Below are positions 1 through 10,274 of a stretch of 64,000 bases of DNA, in pieces. This stretch comes from Sabellastarte sp. h YS-2021. Its lineage: Eukaryota; Annelida; Polychaeta; Sabellida; Sabellidae. The position numbers and the translations under genes were made by a program. The stretch is from the NCBI GenBank assembly GCA_964017235.1, contig OZ024930.1, forward strand, positions 28,834,614 to 28,898,613, written 5' to 3'. Position 1 is the stretch's first letter; each line of letters begins with the position of its first letter. The notes under the pieces are model-generated. The model was not told the origin of the DNA, ran no database searches, and was given only the letters and a program-made list of their open reading frames with translations.

Positions 1-860
1 TAACTGTGTATTTATATGTGTGAAGGTACTGCATGTACAGTACTTTTACACAGTTCACAGAACTATCATTTTGAATTTCTCACTTTTAGCCCAACCTTAC
101 ACTTTTACAGATAATATTTGAATTAATATTTTAAAATATGTCTAAATTTAAATTTTAGCTGTGAAGAAATTCTTTGGAGTGAATTAATAAATTTAACCAT
201 TGCAGTTTTATCAGTTTGCTGAAATAACAGTAAACGGATAAGCATTTGAATGGAAACCTGTGGTGAGCTGATCATGTTGAAGTGATAAACTAAATACAAT
301 ATGCAAAGCTTTTCAAAAGTGTTGGAGTACATTGAAGGAAATTACACACTGGAGTGGTGTGATGTGATGATGACTGAGGGTATTTGGGGCAAATTTTGAA
401 AAATGCAGAGCAAGTGAATTGAAAGTACTGTTCACATTAGATAACATATATCACAGAGACATTTAGTGCAATTATATATTCAATACAGTTGAAATATGCC
501 GAAGGGATATTGATAATCCTTTTCATGTGTACATAATTATTATTATATTGCCTCTCTTGTGCATTAGGATGACTGCAATCTTAATTCAGTTGATTGATTT
601 CTTCTTGTGCCATACCAATATTACAGTCATTAACCAAACTGCATTTAGATGTAAGTAAAAATAGCAATAAAACCCACATGGCTTTTTTCAAAACCTGGTT
701 GTTTTTGTCATGGGGGTGTGGAGAGGGTTAAATATTAAAAACTGTATACAGAAACAACAATGCTACACTACTTATACCTATACCTCAGGACTGTGCAGAA
801 TTTCATTTATTATTCATGTTTTAGCCATACCACACCATGCCGCTTATATTTGCAAAGGCC
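1..860. other. No gene seen, A/T-rich flank
   Basis: I see no gene, RNA or repeat structure here. The reading frames are short, lack recognisable domains, and overlap on both strands as expected for A/T-rich noncoding DNA. Confidence 0.6.
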
Positions 861-863
861 TTA

Positions 864-2400
864 TTATTATCTCCTGCCCGTGGCCGAAGGCCGTGGTCGG
901 GAGATTATAAAACGCCTACCGTACGTCCGTGCGTCCGTCCGTTCGTCACATTTTTGCATAAACCTTAATATCTCATTCATTTATGAAGATATCTTCACCA
1001 AATTTGCAGAGAATGTTTATGGCTATGAAAACCTGTGTCTGAAAAATTTTAGCCTCATTTTAAAAAACAAAATGGCAGCCATAGCTAATTGTTTGAAAAT
1101 CGTAAAGGTGTTCTAAATCTTGAAATATTCCAGCTAGCTTAATTAAATTTGCACAAAAGCTTTATGGCTAGAAAACCTAGCCTGATAGTAATTTCGCCCT
1201 AGTTCAAAAAACAAAATGGCCGCCATATCACATGTTTAATGTCAAAAGGGGTTTTCCTATTAAAAAGGCCTTATATCTCCTCAAATATTGCTGCTACAGG
1301 TTCGGAATGTGGGAGTCATGGCCTGGGAATCTGAAAAATTTTTGCCTCATTTTGAAAAACAAAATGGGTGTCATGGCTAATTGTTTGAAAATCGTAAAGG
1401 TGCTCTAAACCTTGAAATATTCATTTATGAAGATATCTTCACAAAATTTGCAGGGAATGTTTATGGCTATGAAAACCTGTCTCTGAAAAATTTTAGCCTC
1501 ATTTTAAAAAAAAAATGGCCGCCATAGCTAATTGTTTGAAAATCGTAAAGGTGCTCTAAATCTTGAAATATTCCAGCTAGCTTAATTAAATTTGCTCAAA
1601 AGCTATATGGCTAAAAAACCTAGCCTGAGAGTAATTTTGGCCTAGTTCAAAAAACAAAATGGCCGCCATATCACATGTTTAATGTCAAACGGGGTTATCC
1701 TATTAAAAAGGCCTTATATCTCCTCAAATATTGCTCCTACAGGTTCGGAATGTGAAAAAAACTTGTAGGAGGTCATGGCCTGGGAATCTAAAAAATTTTT
1801 GCCTCATTTTGAAAAACAAAATGGGCGTCATGGCTAATTGTTTGAAAATTGTAACGGTGCTCTAAATCTTGAAATATTCCAGCTAGCTTCATCAAATTTG
1901 CAAAAAAGCTATATGGCTAGAAAACCTAGCCTGATAGTAATTTTGGCCTACTACAAAAAACAAAATGGCTGCCATATCACATGTTTAATGTCAAATGGGG
2001 TTATCCTATTAAAAAGGCCTTATATCTCCTTAAATATAGTTCCTAGAGGTTCCGATTGTGAATACAACTTGCAGGAAGTCATGGCCTGGGAATCTTTTCC
2101 AGGTCTTGGGATTTGTCCTTTGACCCCTGCTTCAAGGTTAAATGGGGTTGTCACACTAAAATGCCCTTATTTCACCCTTATTATTGGTGCTATGGCTTGA
2201 GAATATAAAGACAGGCAATCAAAAGTCCTTGGCTTCAAATGTTTTGCTTGAGAAAACTTTTGTCCTTTTGAAAAACAAAATGGCCATCATAGCCAATTAT
2301 TTAAAAATCATTAAGATGCTTTAAAACTTGAAATATTCCAGCTAGGTTCATTAAATATAAACAAAATATATATGGCTAGGAAAGTTTGACCCCTTCTTCA
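864..2400 (+). repeat. Hairpin-headed dispersed repeat with ~442-bp subrepeats
   Basis: A G/C-rich imperfect hairpin at about 870-906 (arms starting ATCTCCTGCCC and ending GTCGGGAGAT) is followed by a run of CGTCCGTCCGT-type sequence and then degenerate subrepeats. The phrase CTTGAAATATTCCAGC recurs near 1121, 1563 and 1869, and AACAAAATGGCCGCCAT-like phrases recur many times. The spacing of about 442 bp between the first two units, and about 305 bp to the third, shows one unit is internally deleted. No protein is encoded; the short frames crossing it reflect repeat composition. The family name is not recognised. The phrase AACAAGATGGCCGCCAC also appears at 9600-9750 and inverted near 14770, so this belongs to the same broad family as the 9.4-15.0 kb structure. 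Confidence 0.75.
2025..2200 (+). repeat. 147-bp family, single diverged unit
   Basis: This matches the unit seen better at 3893-4207 and 9775-10208: a CCTAGAGGTT phrase, a GGAAGTCATGGCCTGGGAATC phrase and a TTTGACCCC...CTTCAAGGTTAAA phrase occur in the same order. It is one degenerate copy at the end of the preceding repeat cluster. Confidence 0.6.
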
Positions 2401-2474
2401 ATGTCAAGAGGGGTTATGTTACTGTTATGTTATAAGATGTACATAAGATATAAAAACAAAACAGGAAAACAAAA

Positions 2475-3130
2475 CATTACATTATTAGATGCTAGTGACA
2501 AGTGGACCTATATCTCTGTGTGTATAACATGATACATTCCTATGAAAATTTAAAAAAAAGAGTACAGTCCTCGGAATTATACCATCCAAGTCCCTCAAAT
2601 CTGAGGGAAGGTCTATCTGCTCCCCCTCTGACTGTGTTTATTTTAAGTAGGTAGGGTGCTGATAATGAATTACCACAAACCACAAATGATTTCACATCTG
2701 GGGTTTCTTGTCTAACTGTAATCCAGTATTTCATATAGTACACCACACAAATAAGCCTCTTTTATAAAGTTTTGTACAGGAGTATTTCATGTATCATTTT
2801 ACTTGATTTTTGTGCAACCATGCAAGTTTTTTGAAGCTTGATTAAACAAAGTAATACAAACATTTGGGTCAATTCTTAATTTAATGAATAGATTAAAAGT
2901 GTTTAGGGATGTCATATTTTCTTTACTGACTTGTTTTTTTTATGTATCCATAGATCTTAGGATGCAAATTTCAAGTTAAGAAAATCTGCCTAGTCAGGAA
3001 GATTAATTTATGACTATGAAAACTTTTTGTCCTACAACCAAATTTTCTTTGTGCTCATAGGATTGTATCACGTTATACACAGACATAGCAATGATGGTCC
3101 ACTTGTCACTAGCATCTAGTAATGTAAATG
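2475..3130. mobile_element. Foldback / MITE-like element with ~70-bp inverted ends
   Basis: The left end (about 2475-2545) and the reverse complement of the right end (about 3046-3130) share the phrase GATGCTAGTGACAAGTGGACC, then a TATAAC(A/G)TGATACA phrase and CCTATGA. The arms are interrupted by small differences. The interior has no coding capacity. This is the structure of a non-autonomous inverted-repeat element, and its superfamily cannot be decided because no clear target duplication is visible. Confidence 0.7.
2563..2650 (-). repeat. Inverted partner of 8717-8784
   Basis: The reverse complement of this segment reads GAGGGGGAGCAGATAG, then CCCTCAGATTTGAGGG, then TGGTATAATTCC. The same three phrases occur in the same order on the plus strand at 8717-8784. 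It lies inside the foldback element at 2475-3130, so 8717-8784 is probably a fragment of another copy of that element in the opposite orientation. Confidence 0.65.
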
Positions 3131-3290
3131 AGAACACTCAGAGAACACAAACCTCTGCCAAGGCATGTAATATCTAACTAGAAACTGTGTTGACTTGACC
3201 CAGTGTATCCCCAGGCTGGACATGGCAAAGTACGGTGAACTACTTGGTGATCATGATCAGATCAAAATTTACAAGGATCTAAGTTGGACC
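3129..3290 (+). repeat. Dispersed repeat fragment (CTCTGCCAAGGCATG type)
   Basis: ACTCAGAG...CCTCTGCCAAGGCATGTAAT matches sequence near 42645-42690 and 47243-47288, and in reverse complement near 21190-21240 (CCTTGGCAGAGGTGTGCACTC). This phrase is a familiar piece of widely dispersed invertebrate repeats. Only a short fragment is present and the parent element cannot be assigned. Confidence 0.45.
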
Positions 3291-3299
3291 AAGACCCAT

Positions 3300-3690
3300 G
3301 TTTAATTGTATCCCCGAAAAGCGGGAATACTATGGATCATGCACGGTCATCGTCTGTAAAGTGTCTGCGCCTGCGTCCACAGAGATATTCCTGTGCTCAA
3401 CTTACAAGCCACATTTCTTTTGGGATTTTAAACTTTGCAAGTGGCTTGCTATGGCAGAGATCTGGCCACCCTATACTTTTGGTAGCCCAGGAGTCAAAAA
3501 CGTCAAAATTTTGACTATTGCTTGTGTTCAAGCTGTAGGGAACAGTTTCTTTCAGATTTATTTTATATTTACTGCATGAATTGGTGGGTATGATGTCTCG
3601 CCACCCTATCTTTTTTGTAGACCTGGGTTTAAAATCAAGCGAGTAATAGCTATTTCAAGCCAGGAGTCAAAATTATGCTATGGGGAGTCC
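3300..3690 (+). repeat. Repeat with GTATCC hairpin head
   Basis: A small hairpin at 3308-3330 (GTATCCCCG...CGGGAATAC) is followed by ACTATGGATCATGCAC and GTC-rich sequence. It has the same design as the hairpins at 9420-9448 and 14945-14972, where the same TACTATGGAT phrase follows. The remainder holds short degenerate phrases. Two overlapping frames cross it but have no domain. Confidence 0.55.
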
Positions 3691-3893
3691 AAACATTAAA
3701 AATATTGACTTGTAACTTGAAAACTATTGCATTTAGAGAATTTTGTTTGAATATGTTATTCAGCTACTTTTGGGTCAGCTATAACATAGTAAAATTGCAG
3801 ACCTGTAACTCACTGCATAGCCGAGTAATAGCTATTTTGAGGTTCTCACTCTTGAGTAAATCAGTTGTAACTTGAAAACTATTGCAAAAGTTC
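3690..3893 (+). repeat. 157-bp family, plus orientation
   Basis: It contains the phrases TTTTGGGTCAGCTATAACAT, TGCAGACCTGTA and TTGTAACTTGAAAACTATTG that define the tandem units at 23365-23880. It runs straight into 147-bp units, as also happens at 23880, so the two families travel together as a compound repeat. Confidence 0.75.
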
Positions 3894-4207
3894 TTATAAC
3901 TTGCTTATTATTGGCCCTAGAGGTTTGAAATGTGAAACCAACCTAAAGGAAATCAAGGGTCAGGAATCTTCTGATGTTGTCAGATTTGTCTTTTGGCCCC
4001 TCCTTTAAGGTCAAACAAGGATAGCCAAAGTTTAAAGTGCTTATAACATGCTTATTATTGACCCTAGAGGTTTGCAATGTGAAACCAACATATAGGAAAT
4101 CATGGGCTAGGAATCTTCTGATGTGGTCAGATTTGACCTTGGGTCCCTCCTTCAAGGTCAAACGGGGATAACGAGATTTAAAAGTGCTTATAACTCGCTT
4201 ATTATTG
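3893..4207 (+). repeat. 147-bp family, two units
   Basis: Two tandem copies of a unit read CTTATAACTTGCTTATTATT, CCTAGAGGTTTG, GGAAATCATGGGC, TTTGACCTTGG and TTCAAGGTCAAAC in order. The complementary strand is open across both copies because the unit length is a multiple of three. I treat that as a repeat artefact and not as a gene. Confidence 0.8.
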
Positions 4208-4214
4208 TAGATGA

Positions 4215-4850
4215 AAAAACATATTTTAACAAACTACTCTAAATGCCATAATTTTCAAGCTACAAGTAATTACTCAACAGTGAGAACCTAAAATTAGCTA
4301 TTCCTCAGCTATGCAATGAGTTACATGTCTGCAATTTTACTATGTTACAGCTGACCCAAAAGTAGGTGAATACTATTTTAAACAAAATATTTTAAATGCA
4401 ATAGTTTTCAAGTTACAAGTCATTTAGTACATTTACTCAACAGTGAGAACGTGAAAGTAGCTATTGCTCAGCTAACAATGCACTACACCTATGCAATTTT
4501 ACTCTGTTACAGATAACCCAAAAGTAGGTGAATAACTAAATACTATATATAGTACTATATTTAAACAATATATTTTAAATGCAATAGTTTTCAAGTGGCA
4601 AAGGATTTACTCAACAGTGAGAGACTCAAAGTAGCTATTGCTCAGCTATGCAATTTTTCTGTGTTATAGCTGACCCCAAAATAGGTGAATAACATATTTA
4701 AACAAGTACTGTAAATGCAATGGTTTTCAAGTCACAGCTGATTTACTCAACAGTGATAACCTCAAACTAGTTATAGCTCAGCTATACAATGAGTTTCAGG
4801 TCTTGCAATTTTACTATTATAGCTGACCCAAAAGCAGGTAATGGTGTAAT
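4215..4850 (-). repeat. 157-bp family, inverted array
   Basis: About four degenerate units appear in reverse complement: CTATGTTACAGCTGACCCAA, AGTAGGTGAATA, TTTTCAAGTTACAAG and ACTCAACAGTGAGAA. Together with 3690-3893 this makes a large inverted arrangement around 4207. Confidence 0.75.
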
Positions 4851-6087
4851 GATTCGCCAATAACTCAATTTCCGAACTCGATTCTGTGTTTTAGCATGTA
4901 CATCGATCCCATTGGAAATGTTAGTGACGGAAAAAAACGAAACCATGGAAGACCTTTTGAGTGGACGATAATAGAAATTAGGAGTGTCACGACTAACCGA
5001 CTAATCAACAACGGTTAGAATAGTGCTATATACCGGTTTCGTATTTTAAAGTAAGAATAATTGCTTAATGTAGTGAAAGATGGCAGAAGGTCTAAATCCA
5101 TAAAATATATCCATATTGTCACATAAAAGAAGCTAAAATCCCAAAACAGCCACGTTTTCTGTACTGTTCTGTACTTCCACGTAAAACCGGAAGTGCCATA
5201 TACCTCTTATATCGCCCACTTCCTGTCTGAAATAAACGAAGCAGAAGTTGCAAGAAAACAGCAAATTTATTAATTTTTGAAGGTTATGTACATATATTTT
5301 CATTTTATTTCACATATTTATCGTCTTCAATGCTTCTCACAATATGAAACTTAAGATTTTTGGTTGTTTTATAAATTCGACGGTTATTCGGTGTCGGCAC
5401 GAATAGTACTTACCGATTAGTCGACATGAAATATTTGGAGTCGTGACGTCCCTAATAGAAATACTAGCTACAAGCCGTCAGCGGTAACCAAAGTGGTTTT
5501 AAATGGGCAATAATTGGGAAAACATGCAATCGCGGAACTTTGTTTTTATGTTTAATGTATGTTTATGTAGCCACACCTTCCTTATTTCTTGTCCAATTTT
5601 TATAATTTTTTTTCAGCATTATGTTCAGTTAAATTAGCTGAATTATCTCATAATAAGGATATTTTTATGTTATTACAACACATTTTTCACTATTTAAAAG
5701 TTTACTGTACATGTTAATTATGATCTACGAATCTTAACTGCAAGTTGTGAAACTTCTTGACAATAAAGTGACAGAACTTACGTCAATTTTATTCCAGAAA
5801 ATAATTATTTTCTGATAGTAAATGAATTAAAGATAATATAGAACCACAGTACAACATATATATCATTAAAATATGAGGAAAAATTGATCGTTTTCAAAGA
5901 AAATTACCGGAAACCAAGATCACTATTTGTAAATCCGTCACTGACAGTAGCCCAGACACTTCGTATGGAATTATGGAATTTTTTTTGTAAAATTCCCTTT
6001 ATGACCCAAAAATTGATTCCAATTGATTAATCATCTCTGGACTTTTCCCGATTAATCGATTCTGATTTTCACGTCCGATTCCCACCA
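4851..6087. other. Insert in the 157-bp array, no gene; hosts a hAT MITE
   Basis: The inverted 157-bp array is interrupted between AAAAGCAGGT (about 4838) and AAAAGTAGGTGAATA (about 6088). The interrupting DNA begins with GGTGTAATGATTCGCC and ends with GATTAATCGATTCTG and ATTCCCACCACC, which look weakly like inverted ends of another DNA transposon. The interior is A/T rich with no protein. A younger hAT-type MITE sits inside at 4979-5454. Confidence 0.4.
4971..5462. mobile_element. hAT-type MITE (4979-5454) with 8-bp target duplication
   Basis: The element spans 4979-5454 (476 bp). Its left end reads TAGGAGTGTCACGAC and the reverse complement of its right end reads TAGGGACGTCACGAC, giving near-matching inverted ends. 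It is flanked by identical 8-bp sequences ATAGAAAT at 4971-4978 and 5455-5462, the duplication length known for hAT transposons. The subterminal sequence has the CGACTAATC / GATTAGTCG motifs familiar from hAT-like MITEs. There is no transposase frame, so mobility would depend on a transposase made elsewhere. Confidence 0.88.
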
Positions 6088-6790
6088 CCAAAAGTAGGTG
6101 AATAAAATATTTAAATAAAATACTTAAAATGCAATAGTTTGAAGTTACAAGTGATTTATTCAACAGTGATAGCCTCAAAGTAGCTGTTGCTTGGCTATGT
6201 AATGAGCTACAGGTCTGCACTTTTCCTATGTTATAACTGTCCCAAAAGTAGATGAATAGTCTATTTAAATAAACTACTCTAAATTCAATGGTTTTCAAGT
6301 TACAAGTGATTTACTCACCAGTGAAAAACTAGAGTAGCTATCGCTCAGCTATCCAATGAGGTATGTGTTTGAAATTTTACTATGTTATAGCTGACCCAAA
6401 AGTAAGTGAATAACATGTTTAAACAAAATACTGTAAATGCAATAGTTTCCAAGTTACTCAACAATGACAACCCGAAAGAAGCTATTGCTCAGCTATGCAA
6501 TGAGCTACAGGTCTGTAATTGTACTATGTTATAGCTGATCCAAAAAGACTAACATATTTAAAAAAAATACTGTAAAAGCAATAGTTTTAAATTTATAAGT
6601 AATTTTGCTCATTATGGAAGGTACTGAAAAGTCAGAGAGTAGCTATTACTTACTTAGCTATTGGGATAGTCTCCCAAGTTAATCATCATGTTGTTGCTAT
6701 GGTGAAAGTAGGTGAACAACATGTTTCAAAAAATGTTTTAAGTGGAATACTTTTCAAGTTATAAGTGATTTAATACTGCATGAATTCATG
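6088..6790 (-). repeat. 157-bp family, inverted array continued
   Basis: About four degenerate units (AAAGTAGGTGAATAA, GCAATAGTTT, AAGTTACAAGTGATTTA, GCTCAGCTATGCAATGAG) continue the array at 4215-4850 after the insertion. They decay toward 6790. Confidence 0.75.
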
Positions 6791-6849
6791 AATTTTTTAA
6801 TGCATTAAAAATTATTTAAAAACTTCCCTCCGAAAAATAATTCACAAGA

Positions 6850-7990
6850 GGGTCAAAAATGCCCCAAAAGGCGGGTTGCGCAGGCAGCAATAAGGTTAGC
6901 GACTGCTGTAATTACATTTAGAAACAAGGAAAGAAATGTTAGGTCACCCAGTTAAGGTGAATGTGTTAGACATGCTAAAAAATGTAAAACTTGTAATGTA
7001 GGTTACATAATTGTATATATGCTATAAACGGACAAACGAAAGAACAGAATTATACCAATTTCGAAAGCAACTTAGCTATGATGGTGATGTATCGCCCTGT
7101 CAAGTTTAAATTCGATTGGACAAATCGTTTTCGAGTTAGAGTCCAGAAACAGAAATGTTGACGGACAGACAAATGGACAAAAAACAGACAAACGAACGGA
7201 CAGAATTACACCAATTTCAAAAGGAACCTAGCTATGATGGTGATCTATCTCCCTGTCAAATTTGAATTCGATTGGAAACAGAGTTTTTGAGTTAGAGTCC
7301 GGAAACAGAAATGTTGATGGACAGACAAACAGACAAAAACAGACAAACGAACAGATGGAATTACACTAATTTCGAAAGGAACCTAGTTATGATGGTGATC
7401 TATCTCCCTGTCAAATTTGAATTCGATTGGACAAACCGTTTTCGAGTTAGAGTCCGGAAACAGAAATTTTGACGGACAGACAAACGGACAAAAATGGACA
7501 AACAAACAGACAGAACTATACCAATTTTGAAAGGAACCTAGCTGTGATGGTGATCTATCTCCCTGTCAAGTTTGAATTCGATTGGACACAGCGTTTTTGA
7601 GTTAAGAGTCCAGAAACAGAAATGTTGATGGACAGACAAACGGACAAAAAACAGACAAACCAACAGACAGAATTACACCAATTTCGAAACGAACCTATGA
7701 TGGTGATCTATCTCCCTGTCAAGTTTGAATTCGATTGGACAAACTGTTTTCGAGTTAGAGTCCGGAAATGGAAATTTTGACGGACAAACAAACAGACGGA
7801 ATTACACCAATTTCGAAAGGAACCTAGCTGTGATGGTGATCTATATCCCTGTCAAGTTTGAATTTGATCGGACAAAGCGTTTTTGAGTTAGAGTCCGGCA
7901 ACGAAAATGTGGACGGACAGACAGACGGACAGACTGATGTCGGACACATCAATCTAATAGGCGGGTCGGTTACACGCCTAAAAAGGATCC
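6850..7990 (+). repeat. ~154-bp tandem array, six units, with hairpin end
   Basis: The phrase TATGATGGTGATCTATCTCC recurs near 7079, 7235, 7389, 7543, 7697 and 7833. Each unit also carries GAATTCGATTGGACAAA, CGAGTTAGAGTCCGGAAAC and a run of ACGGACAGACAAACGG. The array ends at TAGGCG...CGCCTA (about 7958-7980), a short hairpin. GGCGGGTTGCGCAGG near 6868 may mark the other end. The sequence is not coding. Confidence 0.85.
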
Positions 7991-8989
7991 AGACCTGATA
8001 CTCACAAAAGGGAATCTACTTGTGGCTTATTACATATATCTAAGATAAAGGAGAAATTCTTTCAATGGTCAATAAGAAAATTGTGATAATTAGGCATTGA
8101 AATTTTCACACTTTGGGTTGGGGTACCTCTCTTCTAATGGCTCTGGAGAACATACAAACAGACAGATCTGCATGCCTTGAACAGTTTATCATCCTTGATA
8201 GATAAGGTATCTTTTAAAAGTAACAGCATGTCTCTGGGGTTCACTAATAAGTAATTGAGAAAATCTGGATTATTATTATTGTTATTATTTTGCATCCAGA
8301 CAGTGATCCAGATCAGTCAAAATTTAACAGGATCTAAGTCAAACCGTGACTCAGCTTATGACTTTTTAAAGAAAGACCCAAGGACTAGTATTTGTGTAAT
8401 CCTGCTGACAAACAGAAAAAAACAGACAAATGGTCATGAAAACAATACCACCTTAGTGGAGATAATAAATGTGTGTACCAGTAAAATACAACTTGTTCAT
8501 TACATCCTAGTGAATGAAAAAGATAGAAACAGTAAAAATGCTTCTTTTTACAAGCATATATTCAACAACTAAATGTGGTTTGGGTTTGATAAGTATACTT
8601 GCTTTCTTCCAGTAATGGCAACACATTTTAAATGAGAGAACAGTCATTTACAACCACAAGACTCATGCAGATGATGGGCTATTGATTACATGGTCTTCAG
8701 ATAACATAAACACTTCCAGTGGGGGAGCAGATAAGCTCTCCCTCAGATTTGAGGGGTTGGGGTGGTATAATTCCTAGTATTGCTTACCAATGAAAAGAAA
8801 GAGGAATTGTTTTGGCACAGTAAAAACGAACCTCTCAATGAGCAATAGTGATTGGACTAAAATCACTATATCTTCCTTTTTTTCGTGTTGCACAAAAATT
8901 CATGCTGGCTGCAAAAATGGGTTTTTAAGAGCAAAAAATGGGCAGATGAGCATTCTTCTGGACCAAAAATTCAGCTGAAATTGCTTTAT
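7991..8989. repeat. No gene; dispersed repeat fragments
   Basis: At 8285-8480 the phrases GATCCAGATCAGTCAAAATTT and ACAAACAG...ACCACCTTAGTGGAGATAAT resemble the 3' part of a repeat widespread in invertebrates, with a small palindrome (ACCACCTTAGTGG) near its end. A similar first half (GATCAGATCAAAATTTACAA) is at 3250-3275. At 8717-8784 lies the inverted match to 2563-2650. A 105-residue frame at 8255 starts with a leucine run but lies in this repeat and is not accepted as a gene. Confidence 0.45.
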
Positions 8990-9412
8990 TTAGTGGGCAG
9001 GCGGGCATCCGGGCGGGTGGTGGGAAAAATTTGTCCAGGCTGTATCTCAGAAACTGTAAGGTGTAGGAAGTTGATACTTGTAAGAACATTGGTTGGGGGT
9101 TGTAGATGTGCAACATCACGGTGTGACCTTGATTTGACCTTGCCGTAGTGACCTTGACATATAAAATCTTGTCCGGGCTATAACTTGGCAACTATAAGGT
9201 GTGGGAAGTTGATACTTGATAAGAATATTGGTTGGGAGTTGTTGGTGTGCAACGTCATGGTGTGACCTTGATTTGACCTTTGACCTTGTCATCAAAACCT
9301 TGACCTATAAAATTTTCCCTGGGCTATATCTTGGTAACCGTAAGGTGTGGGAAGTTGATTCTTGGTAGTGACATTCAGTAGGGGTTGTAGGTGTGCAACG
9401 TCATAGTGTGAC
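8990..9412 (+). repeat. ~138-bp tandem repeat, three units
   Basis: The phrases CTGTATCTCAGAAACTGTAA (9040), its variants near 9177 and 9323, GTGTGGGAAGTTGATACTTG and GCAACGTCATGGTGTGACC repeat at 137-146 bp. Each unit has tandem TGACCTTG motifs. The array starts after a G/C-rich patch (GGCGGGCATCCGGGCGGG). Confidence 0.8.
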
Positions 9413-9419
9413 CTTAATT

Positions 9420-9448
9420 GTATCCACCAGATAGCATCCGGTGGATAC
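9420..9448. repeat. Left hairpin, GTATCCACC / GGTGGATAC
   Basis: Nine-base arms GTATCCACC and GGTGGATAC pair perfectly around an 11-base loop. ACTATGGAT follows, as after the hairpin at 3308-3330. Confidence 0.8.
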
Positions 9449-9774
9449 TATGGATTGCGCATTAGTACGCCGTCGCCGCAGTGTGTAGAGATTTTCTTGA
9501 TACCCCTCTAGCAGCCAGGGTATTAAAGGTAGACTTCTTCACTTTGCAGGATGTATTCATATCCATAAAATCTTGCCTGGGAATATTTTTGGCCTCATTT
9601 TGAAAAACAAGATGGCTGCCACAGGTGTTTTTCGACTTTCAGCAAGGATTTGTGCAAGGTAGAGATCTCAAATTTGCAGGATATGTTCATCATTACAAAA
9701 TCTTGACTGAAAATATTTTTGGCCCCATTTCGAAAAACAAGATGGCCGCCACAGGCGTTTCTTTTTAGTCATGA

Positions 9775-10208
9775 AAAGTGCTTATATATCTCCCTTAATA
9801 TTGGTCCTAAAGGTTTAAAGGTCCTAAACCTATAGGAAATCATGGGCTGCGAATCTTTTGATGTGGTCGAATTTGACCTATGACCCCTCCTTCAAGGTCG
9901 AATGCGGGTAGCCAAACTTAAAAGTGCTTATAACTTGCTTATTATTGGTCCTAGAGGTTCGGGATGGTAAACTAACCTGTAGGAAATCATTTGCTGAGAA
10001 TCTTGTGGTGTGGTCAGATTTGAGCTTGGGTCCATCCTTCAAGGTCAAACGAGCATAGCCCAACTTAAATGTGGTTATAACTCGCTTATTATTGGTCGTA
10101 GAGATTTGGGATGGTAAACCAACGTTTAGGAAATCATTTGCTGAGAATCTTTTGATGTGGTCAGATTTGACCTTGGGTCCATCCTTCAAGGTCAAATGAG
10201 CATAGCCA
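9775..10208 (+). repeat. 147-bp family, three units
   Basis: The units begin near 9780, 9927 and 10073 with CTTATAACTTGCTTATTATT and carry TTTGACCTTGGGTCC and TTCAAGGTCAAA. The complementary strand is open for about 105 codons because of the unit length. This is the inner part of the left arm of the composite foldback. Confidence 0.85.
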
Positions 10209-10274
10209 AGGTTCGAACCAGCGGCCTCATAGGTTGGAGGCGAGAACTCTAACTGCTACACCACCGAGCCCTCT
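10209..10274 (-). repeat. tRNA-like sequence (SINE head or tRNA pseudogene)
   Basis: Read on the minus strand, this has an A-box-like TGGTGTAGCAGTTAGAG, an anticodon-arm-like CTCGCCTCCAACC, and a perfect B box GGTTCGAACC at 10210-10219. The acceptor 3' end is missing, and 147-bp repeat sequence abuts it. Its other end joins directly to the DIRS fragment at 10275. It resembles the heads of the SINEs at 44140-44208 and 55860-55930 in layout. I call it a tRNA-derived SINE head and not a functional tRNA gene. Confidence 0.65.

Noticed and set aside
8255-8572. 105-residue frame with a leucine-rich start that looks like a signal peptide
   Set aside because: It lies inside a dispersed repeat, the leucine run comes from a TTATTATTATTG microsatellite, and no domain follows.
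10209-10274. Functional tRNA gene
   Set aside because: The A and B boxes are present, but the acceptor arm cannot be completed and the flanks are repeat and DIRS sequence.
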